DNA of 64,000 bases, taken from positions 1 through 64,000 of the forward strand of contig VXSC01000031.1 of assembly GCA_009838195.1 (NCBI GenBank), in the 5' to 3' direction. The stretch's first letter is position 1. Each line of letters opens with the position of its first letter. This DNA is from Rhodothermaceae bacterium (lineage in GTDB: Bacteria; Bacteroidota; Rhodothermia; Rhodothermales; Bin80). Positions 18,953 through 28,166 of this stretch are shown one piece after another. The notes under the pieces are model-generated. The model had not been told where the DNA came from. It saw only the letters and a program-made list of their open reading frames with translations, and searched no databases. A program made the position numbers and the translations under genes.

Positions 18953-19384
18953 CTAAGGTGATTTACCTGGATGGATATCTTCGGCATGAACCAGTTCAGA
19001 AATCTCAGTGGATATTAATTCATCAGAAGCGGTATACCCGAAGACACCACTGTGAGATGGGTCATTTTGTTCGGGTAAGTGAATGATTTTTGCGGGGAGG
19101 TCACTGTTACGGAGAATCACTTCCTTAACCATACCGACCTGTAACGAAACAAACTTGCCGTTACGCCTAACTCCGAACTTCTTTTCCCGAAAAGCTTGAC
19201 GAACATAGTCTATAGCTTGGGGCAAGTCGGTGGTCTCGAAAAACTCAAGCCAGTTCACTGACAAATGATCGTCCCTGTCCCTGAGTTCAAATGCAGTTGC
19301 AAGCGGCAGACCGTCATCGCCAATGGCTGAAGGCTTGCAATATCTAGCAACGTGGTGATCTTCGCCTATCTCTAAACTGGACAT
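18953..19384 (-). CDS. Uncharacterized protein of a recurrent two-gene module (small partner)
   Basis: A 143-residue acidic soluble protein. Readable blocks are VARYCKPSAIGDDGLPLATAFELR, split here as VARYCKPSAIGDD and LPLATAFELR, then LSVNWLEFFE, FGVRRNGKFVSLQVG and a C-terminal NDPSHSGVFGY. From memory the xxRYC, LSVNWLE and DPSHS blocks recur in unnamed proteins of many bacteria, encoded beside a partner like the next gene. No biochemical role is known to me. The gene starts 2 bp after the stop of the 273-residue gene, so the two form one operon. Confidence 0.7.
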   Translation of the reverse strand: MSSLEIGEDHHVARYCKPSAIGDDGLPLATAFELRDRDDHLSVNWLEFFETTDLPQAIDYVRQAFREKKFGVRRNGKFVSLQVGMVKEVILRNSDLPAKIIHLPEQNDPSHSGVFGYTASDELISTEISELVHAEDIHPGKSP

Positions 19385-19386
19385 TC

Positions 19387-20208
19387 CTAGCTATAGGAAT
19401 AATTGATGAAAGGCAGAATAGATTTCAGAGCGTGCATTTTTGTACCTGAACCCTGAATGGTCTGTCTGCCACCTTTGTCGCTCGTCGTTCCCGCAAAACG
19501 GGTATTCCCATCAGCTAAGAATTTCATTACCGCAGACGTCTTTTTTGAGCGCCATTCAGCCTGTAATAATCCGTTGGGGCTTATGCCAATCTGAGGGTAG
19601 GGTAACGACTTACCATCACCGATAAAAAACTGGGCCAATTCTCTTAGCGACATAAAATTCATGGCAGGATCTTCTGGATCATCATCCTGGGTGATTTCGT
19701 GCAGATATTTAAGGCGTTCTGCAATTTTCCGACGCCCCAAATGGTCTAGAATATCAAATATCTCCTGACTTTGAGTCGCATTATTAACTTGGGCTGCTGG
19801 ATCGGTTTTCCCAGTGATAATATCACTTGGATTCCCCTGGAATCGCACAGAGATATTTGTCGATAAACTATTCCAAAGCAGATTAATAGGATCTGAATTT
19901 CTATCCCTATTTCTAATGACTCTCGAAAAGACTTCTCTAGAAAACGATGAAGGTGAACACCTAATCGATTCATCTCTTGAAGCAACGGTATCCTTAGGCG
20001 TCGGTCTGGGACGAATTACTTGAATCCTTCGAGTGATAGGAGTGAACCCTCTGTCATCATTTTCCCCGATACTATGAAAAACCTCTCTGGAACTCAGTTC
20101 AGTGACATGAAATTTCACCTTGGGGCCTGAATATTCACTAATCCATGGACGCACATCAAGCACCTCATCTTCGATTGTGGAAATGCTATCTGAGTCTATC
20201 AACCCCAT
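19387..20208 (-). CDS. Uncharacterized protein of a recurrent two-gene module (large partner)
   Basis: A 273-residue protein. The N-terminal half is rich in charged and polar residues and looks poorly structured. The C-terminal third carries the conserved-looking part: LRELAQFFIGDG, LPYPQIGISPNGLLQAEWR, AVMKFLADGNTRFAG. I recall this pattern (PQIGxxPxGxLxxEW followed by a FxxDGxxxF strand) from unnamed proteins encoded next to homologues of the 143-residue gene. The module could be toxin-antitoxin-like or a defence accessory; nothing in the sequence decides this. It starts the operon, with 353 bp of non-coding DNA upstream. Confidence 0.7.
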   Translation of the reverse strand: MGLIDSDSISTIEDEVLDVRPWISEYSGPKVKFHVTELSSREVFHSIGENDDRGFTPITRRIQVIRPRPTPKDTVASRDESIRCSPSSFSREVFSRVIRNRDRNSDPINLLWNSLSTNISVRFQGNPSDIITGKTDPAAQVNNATQSQEIFDILDHLGRRKIAERLKYLHEITQDDDPEDPAMNFMSLRELAQFFIGDGKSLPYPQIGISPNGLLQAEWRSKKTSAVMKFLADGNTRFAGTTSDKGGRQTIQGSGTKMHALKSILPFINYSYS

Positions 20209-20561
20209 CTTTATTACCGCTTGTCACGGGTGAGTAGATATTTAATAAGACTACTTGCAGTTTGGTTTTGTAAAGTTTGTCTGCAAACTTAACTGAATTG
20301 ACCAGTCAATATTATGGTAGAGATCTCACTTCGACCACTCTAATACTATCTTCGTACTATCCAGGAAAAATCACTAGTCAAACACGGTTTTCTGGCAACT
20401 CAACGCAGAAAAAAGCCCCCTACAATTAAGTAAGCCCTTTACAACTCCAGACCCAGAGGGTGTACCGATTTAGCACTCCTTAGTTCAAGAGAGTTTACCG
20501 ATAGATTATGGTGACCTCACAATAATCTCGCCAACATTGGCATGCGACATCTTCCGACAGC
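20209..20561. other. 353-bp non-coding spacer at right border of the accessory island
   Basis: AT-rich, with no open frame worth calling on either strand. A short dyad (TTGCAG near 20255 and CTGCAA near 20280) flanks a T/G-rich loop upstream of the 273-residue gene; it may be an operator but is weak. No tRNA, insertion sequence or attachment site was seen. Confidence 0.4.
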
Positions 20562-21617
20562 TTATTTCAGAAGAGAACGGGCAATCATTGCAGCTGCTCT
20601 TCCCTCAGGACCCTCACCCAGACGACATTGAGGGCCAGTTGGTCTTCCCATTGCAGCATTGATGATAGACTCTTGGTTTGCCCCGGTACACACACTCCAG
20701 TTATTTTCGAAGGTTTCGGGGTACTCGGTCTCCTCACGCAGGATAATACAGGGTACCCCAAACCAGTAGGCTTCTTTCTGGAGTCCACCACTATCGGTCA
20801 GTACGCGATGGGCATTGGATGTGAGGGTCAGCATTGTTAGGTAGCTGACCGGCGGAGTGATTTCTACGTTGTCTGGAACGGTAATGTGACCTAGTACAGC
20901 TTTTGTTCGGGGATGAAGTGGCAAAATAACCGGTAATGGTAATTGCCCGAAAGCTGAAAAGATGCTTTGAAGATTTTCTTTAATATCTGTATTGGATGGG
21001 CGATGCACGGTTGCCAGACAATAATCTCCAGCGTTATGGTGGGTGATTGATTTGAGGGGAAACAGTTTCTTCGCACGTTCGGCAAACATGTGCGTAGCAT
21101 CCAGCATAACATCGCCGACGAGTATGGTATTCTCTTTTAGCCCTTCCCGTTCTAAGTTCTCTGCTGCAGTTTCAGTTGGTGCAAGCAGCCACTTTGATAC
21201 ACGGTCCGTGAGAATCCGATTGATCTCTTCCGGCATCAACCAATTGAAACTCCGTATCCCTGCTTCGACATGTGCAATGGGGATATTCCCTTTCGCTGCA
21301 ACAAGAGCTCCGGCAAGGGTTGTATTTGTGTCCCCATAAACAATGACGGCATCATACGGCCCCCTTTCTTTGATAAACTTCTCCAGCCGCACCATGATCT
21401 CCCCGGTCTGCGCTGCATGAGAACCAGATCCAGCCTCAAGGTTTGAGACCGGTGGAGGAACCCCAAGTTCATCAAAAAAGATTTGACTTAGCAGTTCATC
21501 ATAATGCTGCCCGGAATGAATCAGAGTTTCTCTGATTCCGACCTCCTTGAGCGCCGGACTTACGGCTGCCGCCTTCACAAATTGCGGCCGGGCTCCGACC
21601 AGTGTACATACATGCAT
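20562..21617 (-). CDS. wecB: UDP-N-acetylglucosamine 2-epimerase (non-hydrolysing)
   Basis: A 351-residue GT-B-fold epimerase that interconverts UDP-GlcNAc and UDP-ManNAc for surface glycan synthesis. It carries the N-terminal GARPQFVKAA, VYGDTNTTLAGA, HVEAGIRSFNWLMPEEINR (the catalytic region), and VLTDSGGLQKEAYWFGVPC with the following ETEYPETFE block. The usual partner UDP-ManNAc dehydrogenase (wecC) is not in the window. It lies 9 bp downstream of a GT4 gene in the same orientation. Confidence 0.93.
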   Translation of the reverse strand: MHVCTLVGARPQFVKAAAVSPALKEVGIRETLIHSGQHYDELLSQIFFDELGVPPPVSNLEAGSGSHAAQTGEIMVRLEKFIKERGPYDAVIVYGDTNTTLAGALVAAKGNIPIAHVEAGIRSFNWLMPEEINRILTDRVSKWLLAPTETAAENLEREGLKENTILVGDVMLDATHMFAERAKKLFPLKSITHHNAGDYCLATVHRPSNTDIKENLQSIFSAFGQLPLPVILPLHPRTKAVLGHITVPDNVEITPPVSYLTMLTLTSNAHRVLTDSGGLQKEAYWFGVPCIILREETEYPETFENNWSVCTGANQESIINAAMGRPTGPQCRLGEGPEGRAAAMIARSLLK

Positions 21618-21626
21618 CTGCCTATT

Positions 21627-22928
21627 TCATGAATCTGATTTAGAGAGTTGGTCAAGCAAATGAGCAAGCCGGCCAGTCAGGCGAGGACGTTCATATTCAG
21701 CCAAAACTTCATCGTTGATTGGCCAGGCATCCTCCCGAGATTCCAGGCAATTCTTCAAAAAGCCAAACATACCTTCTTGGTCTTCATAGTCAAAGATGTT
21801 TCCGGCGTGAACCTGATTCAAGATATCAGCCAGATCTCCTTCTGTGGGCCCTAAAGCCAGGATTGGCCTACGAGCCGACATATATTCAAAAACCTTCCCA
21901 GGAACAAGTCCCAAGCTGCTATGGTCTTGGATACGAGGCAATGCAAGTAAAAGGACATCAACGCTATGCATGTAAGCTACTGCTTCATCATGAGGAAGGT
22001 AACCGAGCCCTTTCACCGGAATCCCACCGATACGGTATGCCTCTAGTGCTTCTGGATTCACTACCTTACCCACAATGTGAACTTCAACTGGCATGATAGT
22101 CTGTAATTGTTGTAGCGCACCGACCAGTGCATTTGAGTGTATGCGCAGGTTGTACGTTCCAATGTATGCAAGTGTGAATGCATTCTCTTCCCTAGTTCGC
22201 GTCGTCTGATTCCGCGAAATGTCAGCAGGATCGAATCCATTGGGGATCGTCTCGTAGCAATGCATATTGACCCGACGTTTAAGTCCCGTTCCCCAATTCC
22301 CACTTACTGAAACCACCGCACTGGCCGTACTCAGAACCTTGCGTTCCAGTGCGGACTGGATTTTTCTTGCGATCCTTCCCTCATACATTTGATCACTATA
22401 GTAAATCTCGGCCCAGGGATCCCGTATGTCCACCACCCAGGGAAGCTTTGAAGCTTTATGTGCAGCCATACCAATGAAGTGGCTTGAGTGCGGTGGACCC
22501 GTACTCATGATTGCATCGAATTTCTGTTCCTGTACCAGCTTCCGAACAACCCGAGATGCAAAAGGAATCCATCCGATTCTGGCATCCGGTAGAAAAATAT
22601 TTCCTCTGAGCCAGCGGGCAACCCGTTTGAATCTCGATTCACCGCCAACATGGCCAACCACAACTACATCCGCTTTCTTTTTGCCTTGAAAGCGGGCATA
22701 AAGGCTAAATGGATCCCAAGCCCGTGTACGAATTACTTTGACTTCGGAGGGAATCTCCTGGAGAAGAGATTCATCCGTTGACGGGAAGGCTGCATACTCC
22801 GGATCAACCGTCAATACGGTGGGCAACCACCCGTAATTCGGGAGATAGCGTGCGAACTTGAGCATTCGTTGTACGCCTGATCCTCCAGATGGAGGAAAAT
22901 AGTAGCTAATCAAAAGAATCCGTTTCAC
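21627..22928 (-). CDS. GT4-family glycosyltransferase (WbuB-like)
   Basis: A 433-residue GT-B transferase with a GTG start at 22926-22928. The opening LLISYYFPPSGGSGVQRMLK is the usual start of the WbuB/GT4 family. FDAIMSTGPPHSSHFIG and WVVDIRDPWAEIYY lie in the acceptor domain. The C-terminal donor domain includes LAYIGTYNLRIHSN and FEYMSARRPILALGP. It is likely to act in polysaccharide or O-unit assembly together with wecB next to it. Donor and acceptor are not readable. Confidence 0.88.
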   Translation of the reverse strand: MKRILLISYYFPPSGGSGVQRMLKFARYLPNYGWLPTVLTVDPEYAAFPSTDESLLQEIPSEVKVIRTRAWDPFSLYARFQGKKKADVVVVGHVGGESRFKRVARWLRGNIFLPDARIGWIPFASRVVRKLVQEQKFDAIMSTGPPHSSHFIGMAAHKASKLPWVVDIRDPWAEIYYSDQMYEGRIARKIQSALERKVLSTASAVVSVSGNWGTGLKRRVNMHCYETIPNGFDPADISRNQTTRTREENAFTLAYIGTYNLRIHSNALVGALQQLQTIMPVEVHIVGKVVNPEALEAYRIGGIPVKGLGYLPHDEAVAYMHSVDVLLLALPRIQDHSSLGLVPGKVFEYMSARRPILALGPTEGDLADILNQVHAGNIFDYEDQEGMFGFLKNCLESREDAWPINDEVLAEYERPRLTGRLAHLLDQLSKSDS

Positions 22929-22970
22929 TGTTTGTTCGAAGTAACAGCGACAAAATTGATCACGACTGGC

Positions 22971-25451
22971 CTACCCCCGAGTCCGTCTAAAGTAGCTGAA
23001 AACACTCAAGCCGAAAAGGATGAGTGTGAGGCCATATATGACTACCGTAGAGATCAGACTGATTCCCTTACCCCAAACGTAACTGGCAGGGTTGAAGGCC
23101 ATCTGAAGTGTATGTTTGCCAGCCGGTACGGCGACGGCGCGTAGCAAATAATTCGCTTGATGAATCGGTACATGATTCCCATTGAGGGTAGCCGTCCAGC
23201 CAGCGGGATAATACAGCTCACTGATTACCAGAAGCCGTGGTGCATCTGTTTCCACTTCGAAAGTAATCTGCCTCGGCCCATACTCAGTTGGATCTACCAC
23301 GACAATACTGGATGAGTCAATCGGGGTCACCTCTGCTTCAATGAGTGCCGAGAGTAAAGCCTGGGTAGAAGGATCAAAGTCGGGTTCCAGAAGACGGCGC
23401 ATCGCTTCATCCGGGTCTTCAATCACTTCGGTCTCTCCTACGAAGTATGCCCGTGGAAGGACATCAAGATTTTCGTAGACACTTAAACCGGATTCTGCAC
23501 CATATTCTACATTGAGTGCACCCGTAATGGGAGCCGGAGAGAATATGTACCGAACATTCATCATATCAAGTACATTCTCGTTTGGCATTCCGGTATTCGG
23601 ATCAAAGAGAAGATTATCCAGGAAATCTTGATACAGGCGCAATTTTGCACCACTATAGCCGCCTAATGACTCATGGTGGAATGATGGACGGGCAAGTCCT
23701 GTCTGATCTATACGTTCGAGTGAGAGAATACGGAACTGTCCCTCCTGCTCAAGCACATACTCATCAACATCCAAAGTTTCGATACGCCGTGAGGGATCCT
23801 GCGAAATACTGAGGTTATCGGTATTCAAGTATCTCTGTGCTACACCTCCCAAGTCTAAAACAACCAGAAGCGCAAGAAATATTTGCAAGATCCAGGCCGG
23901 TAATATTCTGCGTTGAAACGCAATCAATGTGAGGGATGCCAATAGTATAAAGAGAAAAGAACGCCTCGCATCCCCTGAAAAAGCATCTTTGCGTGGGGGG
24001 ACCACTTGTTCGGAAAGAAGCCGTTCGGCAGCAGCAATGACTTGAGGATCAGATGGATTTCGATCTGCGGATTGGGCTACGTAAGCAATGACCTGCTGAA
24101 GCTCTCCCTCCCGCTGAAAGTCAAGCAAGGAGCTCCCAGCTGTCATCAAGAGTAACAGCAAACCGCCGGTTGCCCCAAAGACAATGAACACAGAGCGCCA
24201 TTTTGTGTGTTGTGCCGCGGCAGAGGGTTCCAAACGCACAATGTAGGCGAGTCCCAGTGCTGCAAGAATCGCCAGAATGAGGGCGACTGCGATCAGCCAG
24301 GTTTCTGGAGCTCTAAAGGCATCAAATAGCGGGAAGTAGTCGAACATAGCGCGGTTCAACACTCCGAAATGCCGCCCGAAAGAAAACAGTACCATCAGAC
24401 CTCCAGCGATCCCCAGTACTGCTACGAGTCGAGATCGAATTCGCCATAATGCAATGACTGCGAGCGCGAGCACGATACCCCCTGTGTAATGGGGCCCACC
24501 GGTGAACGGCTTGGGCCCCCAATAATATGTGGATCCACCATAGGCATCTGCGATGAGCAGGGTCAACAGTTCCCCAGGGCTTTGACTCCAACGCATCGCA
24601 TACTCCCAACTCAGCCCTCCATCACCACCACCAGTTGATGCCCCCCGGATACTGTATTCCTTGTATTCAAGCGTAGGCCAATAATACTCAGCCACCATGA
24701 GTAGTGCCAGTATACAGCCCACGGCGAGGAGCCCCGTTGCTTTAAAGAACTGGGGTAGTTTCTTATGTCGCCGCGCCTCAAAAAACAATACTATCCACCA
24801 TACAAGTGCCAGAAATGTCACGTAATAGGTAATCTGCACATGTCCTGCCCGAAGGTTCACCGCCAAAGCAATCGTGAAAAGGAGACTTGCGACAATGCTT
24901 GGATTGCGCATCCCATACACGAAGGTCAACAATAGCCAGGGAGCAAAGGCCAACGCGACGAACTTAGTGTTATGACCTGCGAGCAGTATGACTGGCAAGT
25001 AGGTGGTCATGGCGTACGCACATGCGGCTAACAGCGAATTCAGGGTATCGCGTGTTAGGTACCAGATTAGCCAGTACCCCCCGAGAAGCATAAAAATTAC
25101 ATGCGAGAAGGGCCAGGAAATCCTACGTAAGGCGCGGGGTAATTCATCAATTTGAGGTACCAAGGCAGGATTGGAGATAATATACCCCGGCATACCTGCG
25201 AACACATTCGTTGCCCAAAGTGGCTCTTCACCGGTCTCTTCGCGGTATTCCAGCATGCTCTGAGCCGCTGCCTTCCACTCTACGGTATCACCACCAACGA
25301 GACTTCTTCCACTGAAAAGGGTTGCCCAGGAAAAATAGACGGCAACAACGATGAGCCCAAGAACACAGACTACATGCTGTACAACAGGAGATTGAGCTGC
25401 CCACCATGACTTCTGCAATTGGGGGGATTGCGCCGCTTTAGATCTGCCCAT
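22971..25451 (-). CDS. YfhO-like polytopic membrane protein
   Basis: An 826-residue protein with about twelve transmembrane helices from residue 25 to 560, then a roughly 200-residue extracytoplasmic domain and a final C-terminal helix. Early blocks LFSGRSLVGGDTVEWKAAA, NVFAGMPGYIISN and LLAGHNTKFVALAFAPWLL are typical of the YfhO-like family of Bacteroidota. The C-terminal part has VYENLDVLPRAYFVGE and YYPAGWTATLNG. Relatives are linked to glycosylation of cell-wall polymers using lipid-linked sugars. The location beside GT4 and wecB genes fits that. Confidence 0.85.
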   Translation of the reverse strand: MGRSKAAQSPQLQKSWWAAQSPVVQHVVCVLGLIVVAVYFSWATLFSGRSLVGGDTVEWKAAAQSMLEYREETGEEPLWATNVFAGMPGYIISNPALVPQIDELPRALRRISWPFSHVIFMLLGGYWLIWYLTRDTLNSLLAACAYAMTTYLPVILLAGHNTKFVALAFAPWLLLTFVYGMRNPSIVASLLFTIALAVNLRAGHVQITYYVTFLALVWWIVLFFEARRHKKLPQFFKATGLLAVGCILALLMVAEYYWPTLEYKEYSIRGASTGGGDGGLSWEYAMRWSQSPGELLTLLIADAYGGSTYYWGPKPFTGGPHYTGGIVLALAVIALWRIRSRLVAVLGIAGGLMVLFSFGRHFGVLNRAMFDYFPLFDAFRAPETWLIAVALILAILAALGLAYIVRLEPSAAAQHTKWRSVFIVFGATGGLLLLLMTAGSSLLDFQREGELQQVIAYVAQSADRNPSDPQVIAAAERLLSEQVVPPRKDAFSGDARRSFLFILLASLTLIAFQRRILPAWILQIFLALLVVLDLGGVAQRYLNTDNLSISQDPSRRIETLDVDEYVLEQEGQFRILSLERIDQTGLARPSFHHESLGGYSGAKLRLYQDFLDNLLFDPNTGMPNENVLDMMNVRYIFSPAPITGALNVEYGAESGLSVYENLDVLPRAYFVGETEVIEDPDEAMRRLLEPDFDPSTQALLSALIEAEVTPIDSSSIVVVDPTEYGPRQITFEVETDAPRLLVISELYYPAGWTATLNGNHVPIHQANYLLRAVAVPAGKHTLQMAFNPASYVWGKGISLISTVVIYGLTLILFGLSVFSYFRRTRG

Positions 25452-25459
25452 AGAGCCGA

Positions 25460-25750
25460 TTACTGCCCAATGACTTTCGGAACCCGGAAGTAATCCCCAT
25501 CGGTATCCGGTGCATTGCTAAGTGCTTCTTCATGCTTTATACGCTCCTGAACTGAATCTGCGCGTACGGCATGTGTAAGATCGTGTACGTGCGTAACCGG
25601 CTCTATATCTGAGGTGTCCAGCTGGTTCAACGTCCCCATATAATCAAGAATTCGACTCATGTCATGAGCCAGGACTTCCTCCTCGGCCTCTGTAAATCGC
25701 AGTTTGGCCAACTTTGCAATGTGACGAACTTCTTTTCTTGAAATAGGCAT
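25460..25750 (-). CDS. gatC: Asp/Glu-tRNA amidotransferase subunit C
   Basis: A 96-residue GatC from the ATG at 25748-25750 (MPISRKEVRHIAKLAKL); the longer frame would use TTG. It belongs to the GatCAB complex that amidates Glu-tRNA(Gln) and Asp-tRNA(Asn). The family features are present: RHIAKLAKLRFTEAE, the MSRILDYMGTLNQLDT helix, EPVTHVHDL and the terminal DYFRVPKVIGQ. gatA and gatB are not in the window. The gene ends 8 bp before the YfhO-like gene and probably shares its transcript. Confidence 0.93.
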   Translation of the reverse strand: MPISRKEVRHIAKLAKLRFTEAEEEVLAHDMSRILDYMGTLNQLDTSDIEPVTHVHDLTHAVRADSVQERIKHEEALSNAPDTDGDYFRVPKVIGQ

Positions 25751-26034
25751 CGGAGAGGGCAACGGTTCGCTTACGGTAGCCTATGATTGCTGTTCCATGT
25801 CTCGACAAGCACATTTGCACAAATATACGGAGATTTGGAAGCATGAAAACGGTTTAGTCCTATTCAGGTTGCTGTTCTACGTGTTCCGTGCGGTGATCCA
25901 GATCTCAGAATTCCGACTCTGCATCCCCGAGTGCAAGGCATCTTGGGATTGGAAGTATATTGCTGTCCGACTTTCTACAACACCTCCTATCTTATCTTTA
26001 CGTTTTCTCTTGAATCCGATCAACCTGCCGATAT

Positions 26035-26682
26035 ATGCGAAGCCTTAAGCTGCTGATATTGTCTGGACTTTTTCTGACGGTACCAGTGTCCGTCAATGCA
26101 CAACGTGTAACCGGGGGACTGAAATTCGGCATCACGAACACAACTTTTATTGGCAACCTTGCCGCGGGTGAAACTACATGGGAAAGCATTACAGGCGTTG
26201 CCGGAGGAGGAACAGCTGAACTGCGCATTGTCGGCGGCCTTAGTGTAGTTGGTGAATTACTCTACCTTCGTATGGGTGCCAAGACCCGGGTACAATACAA
26301 TGATTTTCCTGGCCTGCTAACCAGTAGGGCATCGTATTTATCGGCACCTGTTCTGCTTCAATTCCGTTTTGATCCCTCGGGGCTTGTTCGGCCTCGTATT
26401 TTCCTTGGAGGCGCCGCTTTATTTGTGATAGACTCTGCGATTCTTGTGGAGGCCACTGATACTGGACAGATCTTTATTGAGGAAAACGAATCCATTGAAA
26501 CCCTTGATTATGGGTTGATGGTCGGAGCCGGCATTGATTTCGATGTGGCGGCTCAACACCTATCATTGGAGTTGAGATATTATCAAGGCCAACGTGATGT
26601 CACCAAGCCTGATTCCGAAACGGGCGAATTAACTGTCCTGAATAACGAGGGTTGGATGATTATGGCTGGAGTGCTTTTTTAG
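26035..26682 (+). CDS. Outer-membrane beta-barrel protein (PorT-like)
   Basis: A 215-residue exported protein. The signal peptide (LKLLILSGLFLTVPVSVNA) ends before QRVTGGLKFG. The mature part alternates in the way of an eight-stranded barrel, with glycine/aromatic strands such as VVGELLYLRMGA, APVLLQFRF, PRIFLGGAALFV, YGLMVGAGIDF and LSLELRYYQG, and it ends on a hydrophobic strand (WMIMAGVLF). This matches the outer membrane protein beta-barrel family of Bacteroidota. Its specific role is unknown. Confidence 0.85.
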   Translation: MRSLKLLILSGLFLTVPVSVNAQRVTGGLKFGITNTTFIGNLAAGETTWESITGVAGGGTAELRIVGGLSVVGELLYLRMGAKTRVQYNDFPGLLTSRASYLSAPVLLQFRFDPSGLVRPRIFLGGAALFVIDSAILVEATDTGQIFIEENESIETLDYGLMVGAGIDFDVAAQHLSLELRYYQGQRDVTKPDSETGELTVLNNEGWMIMAGVLF

Positions 26683-26950
26683 TTGGTTATTGGGCATGGT
26701 TGACTATTCAGCTACAGAGAGAAAGAGGCTCTAAGTTTGCAGTCGATCTCTGCTACTCGGGAGAGAATTATGTTATATATGATTAATCATTACTTATGAA
26801 TGATAATTTTGCCTGCTAGGCTACTTTTATTGTAGGTTTTTGTGAGAAAACGAGCATTATTTCATATATAATATTTTACTGATATTCGTAAGTGAAACAT
26901 AATCAAATATGTGTCGTATGAACCCGGCGTGAATCATTATAATTAATTCA
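26683..26950. other. AT-rich spacer before two orphan genes
   Basis: This 268-bp stretch is distinctly richer in A+T than its surroundings (for example around 26765-26900) and has no gene. Together with 26951-28042 it suggests a small horizontally acquired insert between the barrel gene and the M28-like lipoprotein gene. No terminal repeats or integrase were found. Confidence 0.35.
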
Positions 26951-27364
26951 ATGCCCAATTCAAAAAAACTTAGAGCTTCCATCCCCTACGACACTAAGGA
27001 GTGGATCGTAGATGCACGAATAGAAAATGTAGATTATGGACACCCTCATATGCACCTTGTACACAAGAGATTGTTTGACAAGGGGATAATCGAGGAAAAT
27101 GACCGGGTATGTGGAATTGAGATCCGAGAACCCGTAACAGATGGCCCCTTCCGCGTTTATATATGCATCTACCAGGGTTCGAGTGGAAAAGATTATTTTA
27201 AAGCAATTGACGAACACAGTTCTATTCGCATCTGCAAGGTAGACATAACGGAAATCTACCAGCCAAACGATTTGCTGCGGGACTTTCACAGATTCTCTAT
27301 TCTCTTTGCAGACCCGATCATTTACGACAAGCAGGTGGACGTAAAGGAAGTGGTTAGACGGTAA
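26951..27364 (+). CDS. Hypothetical protein, orphan
   Basis: A 137-residue soluble protein with no recognised family. It is mixed alpha/beta in character, with blocks such as KEWIVDARIENVDYGHPHMH, FRVYICIYQGSSG and RFSILFADPIIYDKQ. It has no signal peptide or membrane segment. Its position in an AT-rich stretch beside another orphan gene points to acquired DNA. The frame is open, begins with ATG and codon use appears protein-like, but no homologue comes to mind. Confidence 0.5.
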   Translation: MPNSKKLRASIPYDTKEWIVDARIENVDYGHPHMHLVHKRLFDKGIIEENDRVCGIEIREPVTDGPFRVYICIYQGSSGKDYFKAIDEHSSIRICKVDITEIYQPNDLLRDFHRFSILFADPIIYDKQVDVKEVVRR

Positions 27365-27598
27365 TGATGCGTATGATCATTGGACAAGCCATTTTTCCGG
27401 CCATATCCACTATACCATACACCGGTATCAGAAATTAGAGAATAGATGATGTACATAGTGTCAGATTTTATACACTTGCAGTGTGGCCAAAAAACTCGCA
27501 GATGCTATGTGGCAGCACAAGTTCCGGTGTTGTAATTGCGACAGTCATGGAACAAAGATCATCCGAAATTCTTAGTAGAAGAAACGAGGTTCACTGAC

Positions 27599-28042
27599 AT
27601 GTCATCAAATTCAGCAAAGAAGTGGAATATCTTGGTAGCCAAAGATGAAAGCGGTAGCTTGGAAGATCGAGGATGGTGGATGGGAGATAATTTTATGCAT
27701 GCGATTTTATCTTACAAAAGGAGCCAGCATCGTGCCAATTGGGAAATCGAAATGATTAATGACCCGCTCAGTGTCAGCACACCATACTACAAAATTATTG
27801 GTGAGGACGGGGCTGTATTTGAACATCATGTGCAGAGACTTGGCAGACAGCGCTCTAGCATTGGTTTTAAAATTGGGCTCAGAGACGTAATCCAGAAAGG
27901 TAAAACTGCTCTAAGTATCATCGAAAGACTCGCTCATTGGTACGGTATAATTCATGGAATTTTGGAATCTATTCAGCATCTGATTCAAAATTCCATATGT
28001 TCATGTTTTATGAGTCGGTCAAAAATATCTATATCACGGTAA
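27599..28042 (+). CDS. Hypothetical protein, orphan
   Basis: A 147-residue protein from the ATG at 27599 (MSSNSAKKWNILVAKDESG); the 63-bp longer frame begins with TTG. It is tryptophan-rich and polar in the first half (LEDRGWWMGDNFMHAILS) with an amphipathic helical C-terminus (WYGIIHGILESIQHLIQ). No family is recognised. It lies 234 bp after the 137-residue orphan gene in the same orientation and in the same AT-rich stretch. Confidence 0.45.
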   Translation: MSSNSAKKWNILVAKDESGSLEDRGWWMGDNFMHAILSYKRSQHRANWEIEMINDPLSVSTPYYKIIGEDGAVFEHHVQRLGRQRSSIGFKIGLRDVIQKGKTALSIIERLAHWYGIIHGILESIQHLIQNSICSCFMSRSKISISR

Positions 28043-28166
28043 TAAGGATCAAAGAATAGGTAGTATATCCTGAGTTAACTAAAGGATGGGCAACTAGCCC
28101 CGTTCCGCCAGTGTTGTGTTAGGGGGATAAAGGGGATTCATCTGATCATAAATCCCTGTTAGGCAC

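Noticed and set aside
25751-26034. Possible tRNA or riboswitch in the spacer after gatC
   Set aside because: I could not form a cloverleaf or a known aptamer pattern.
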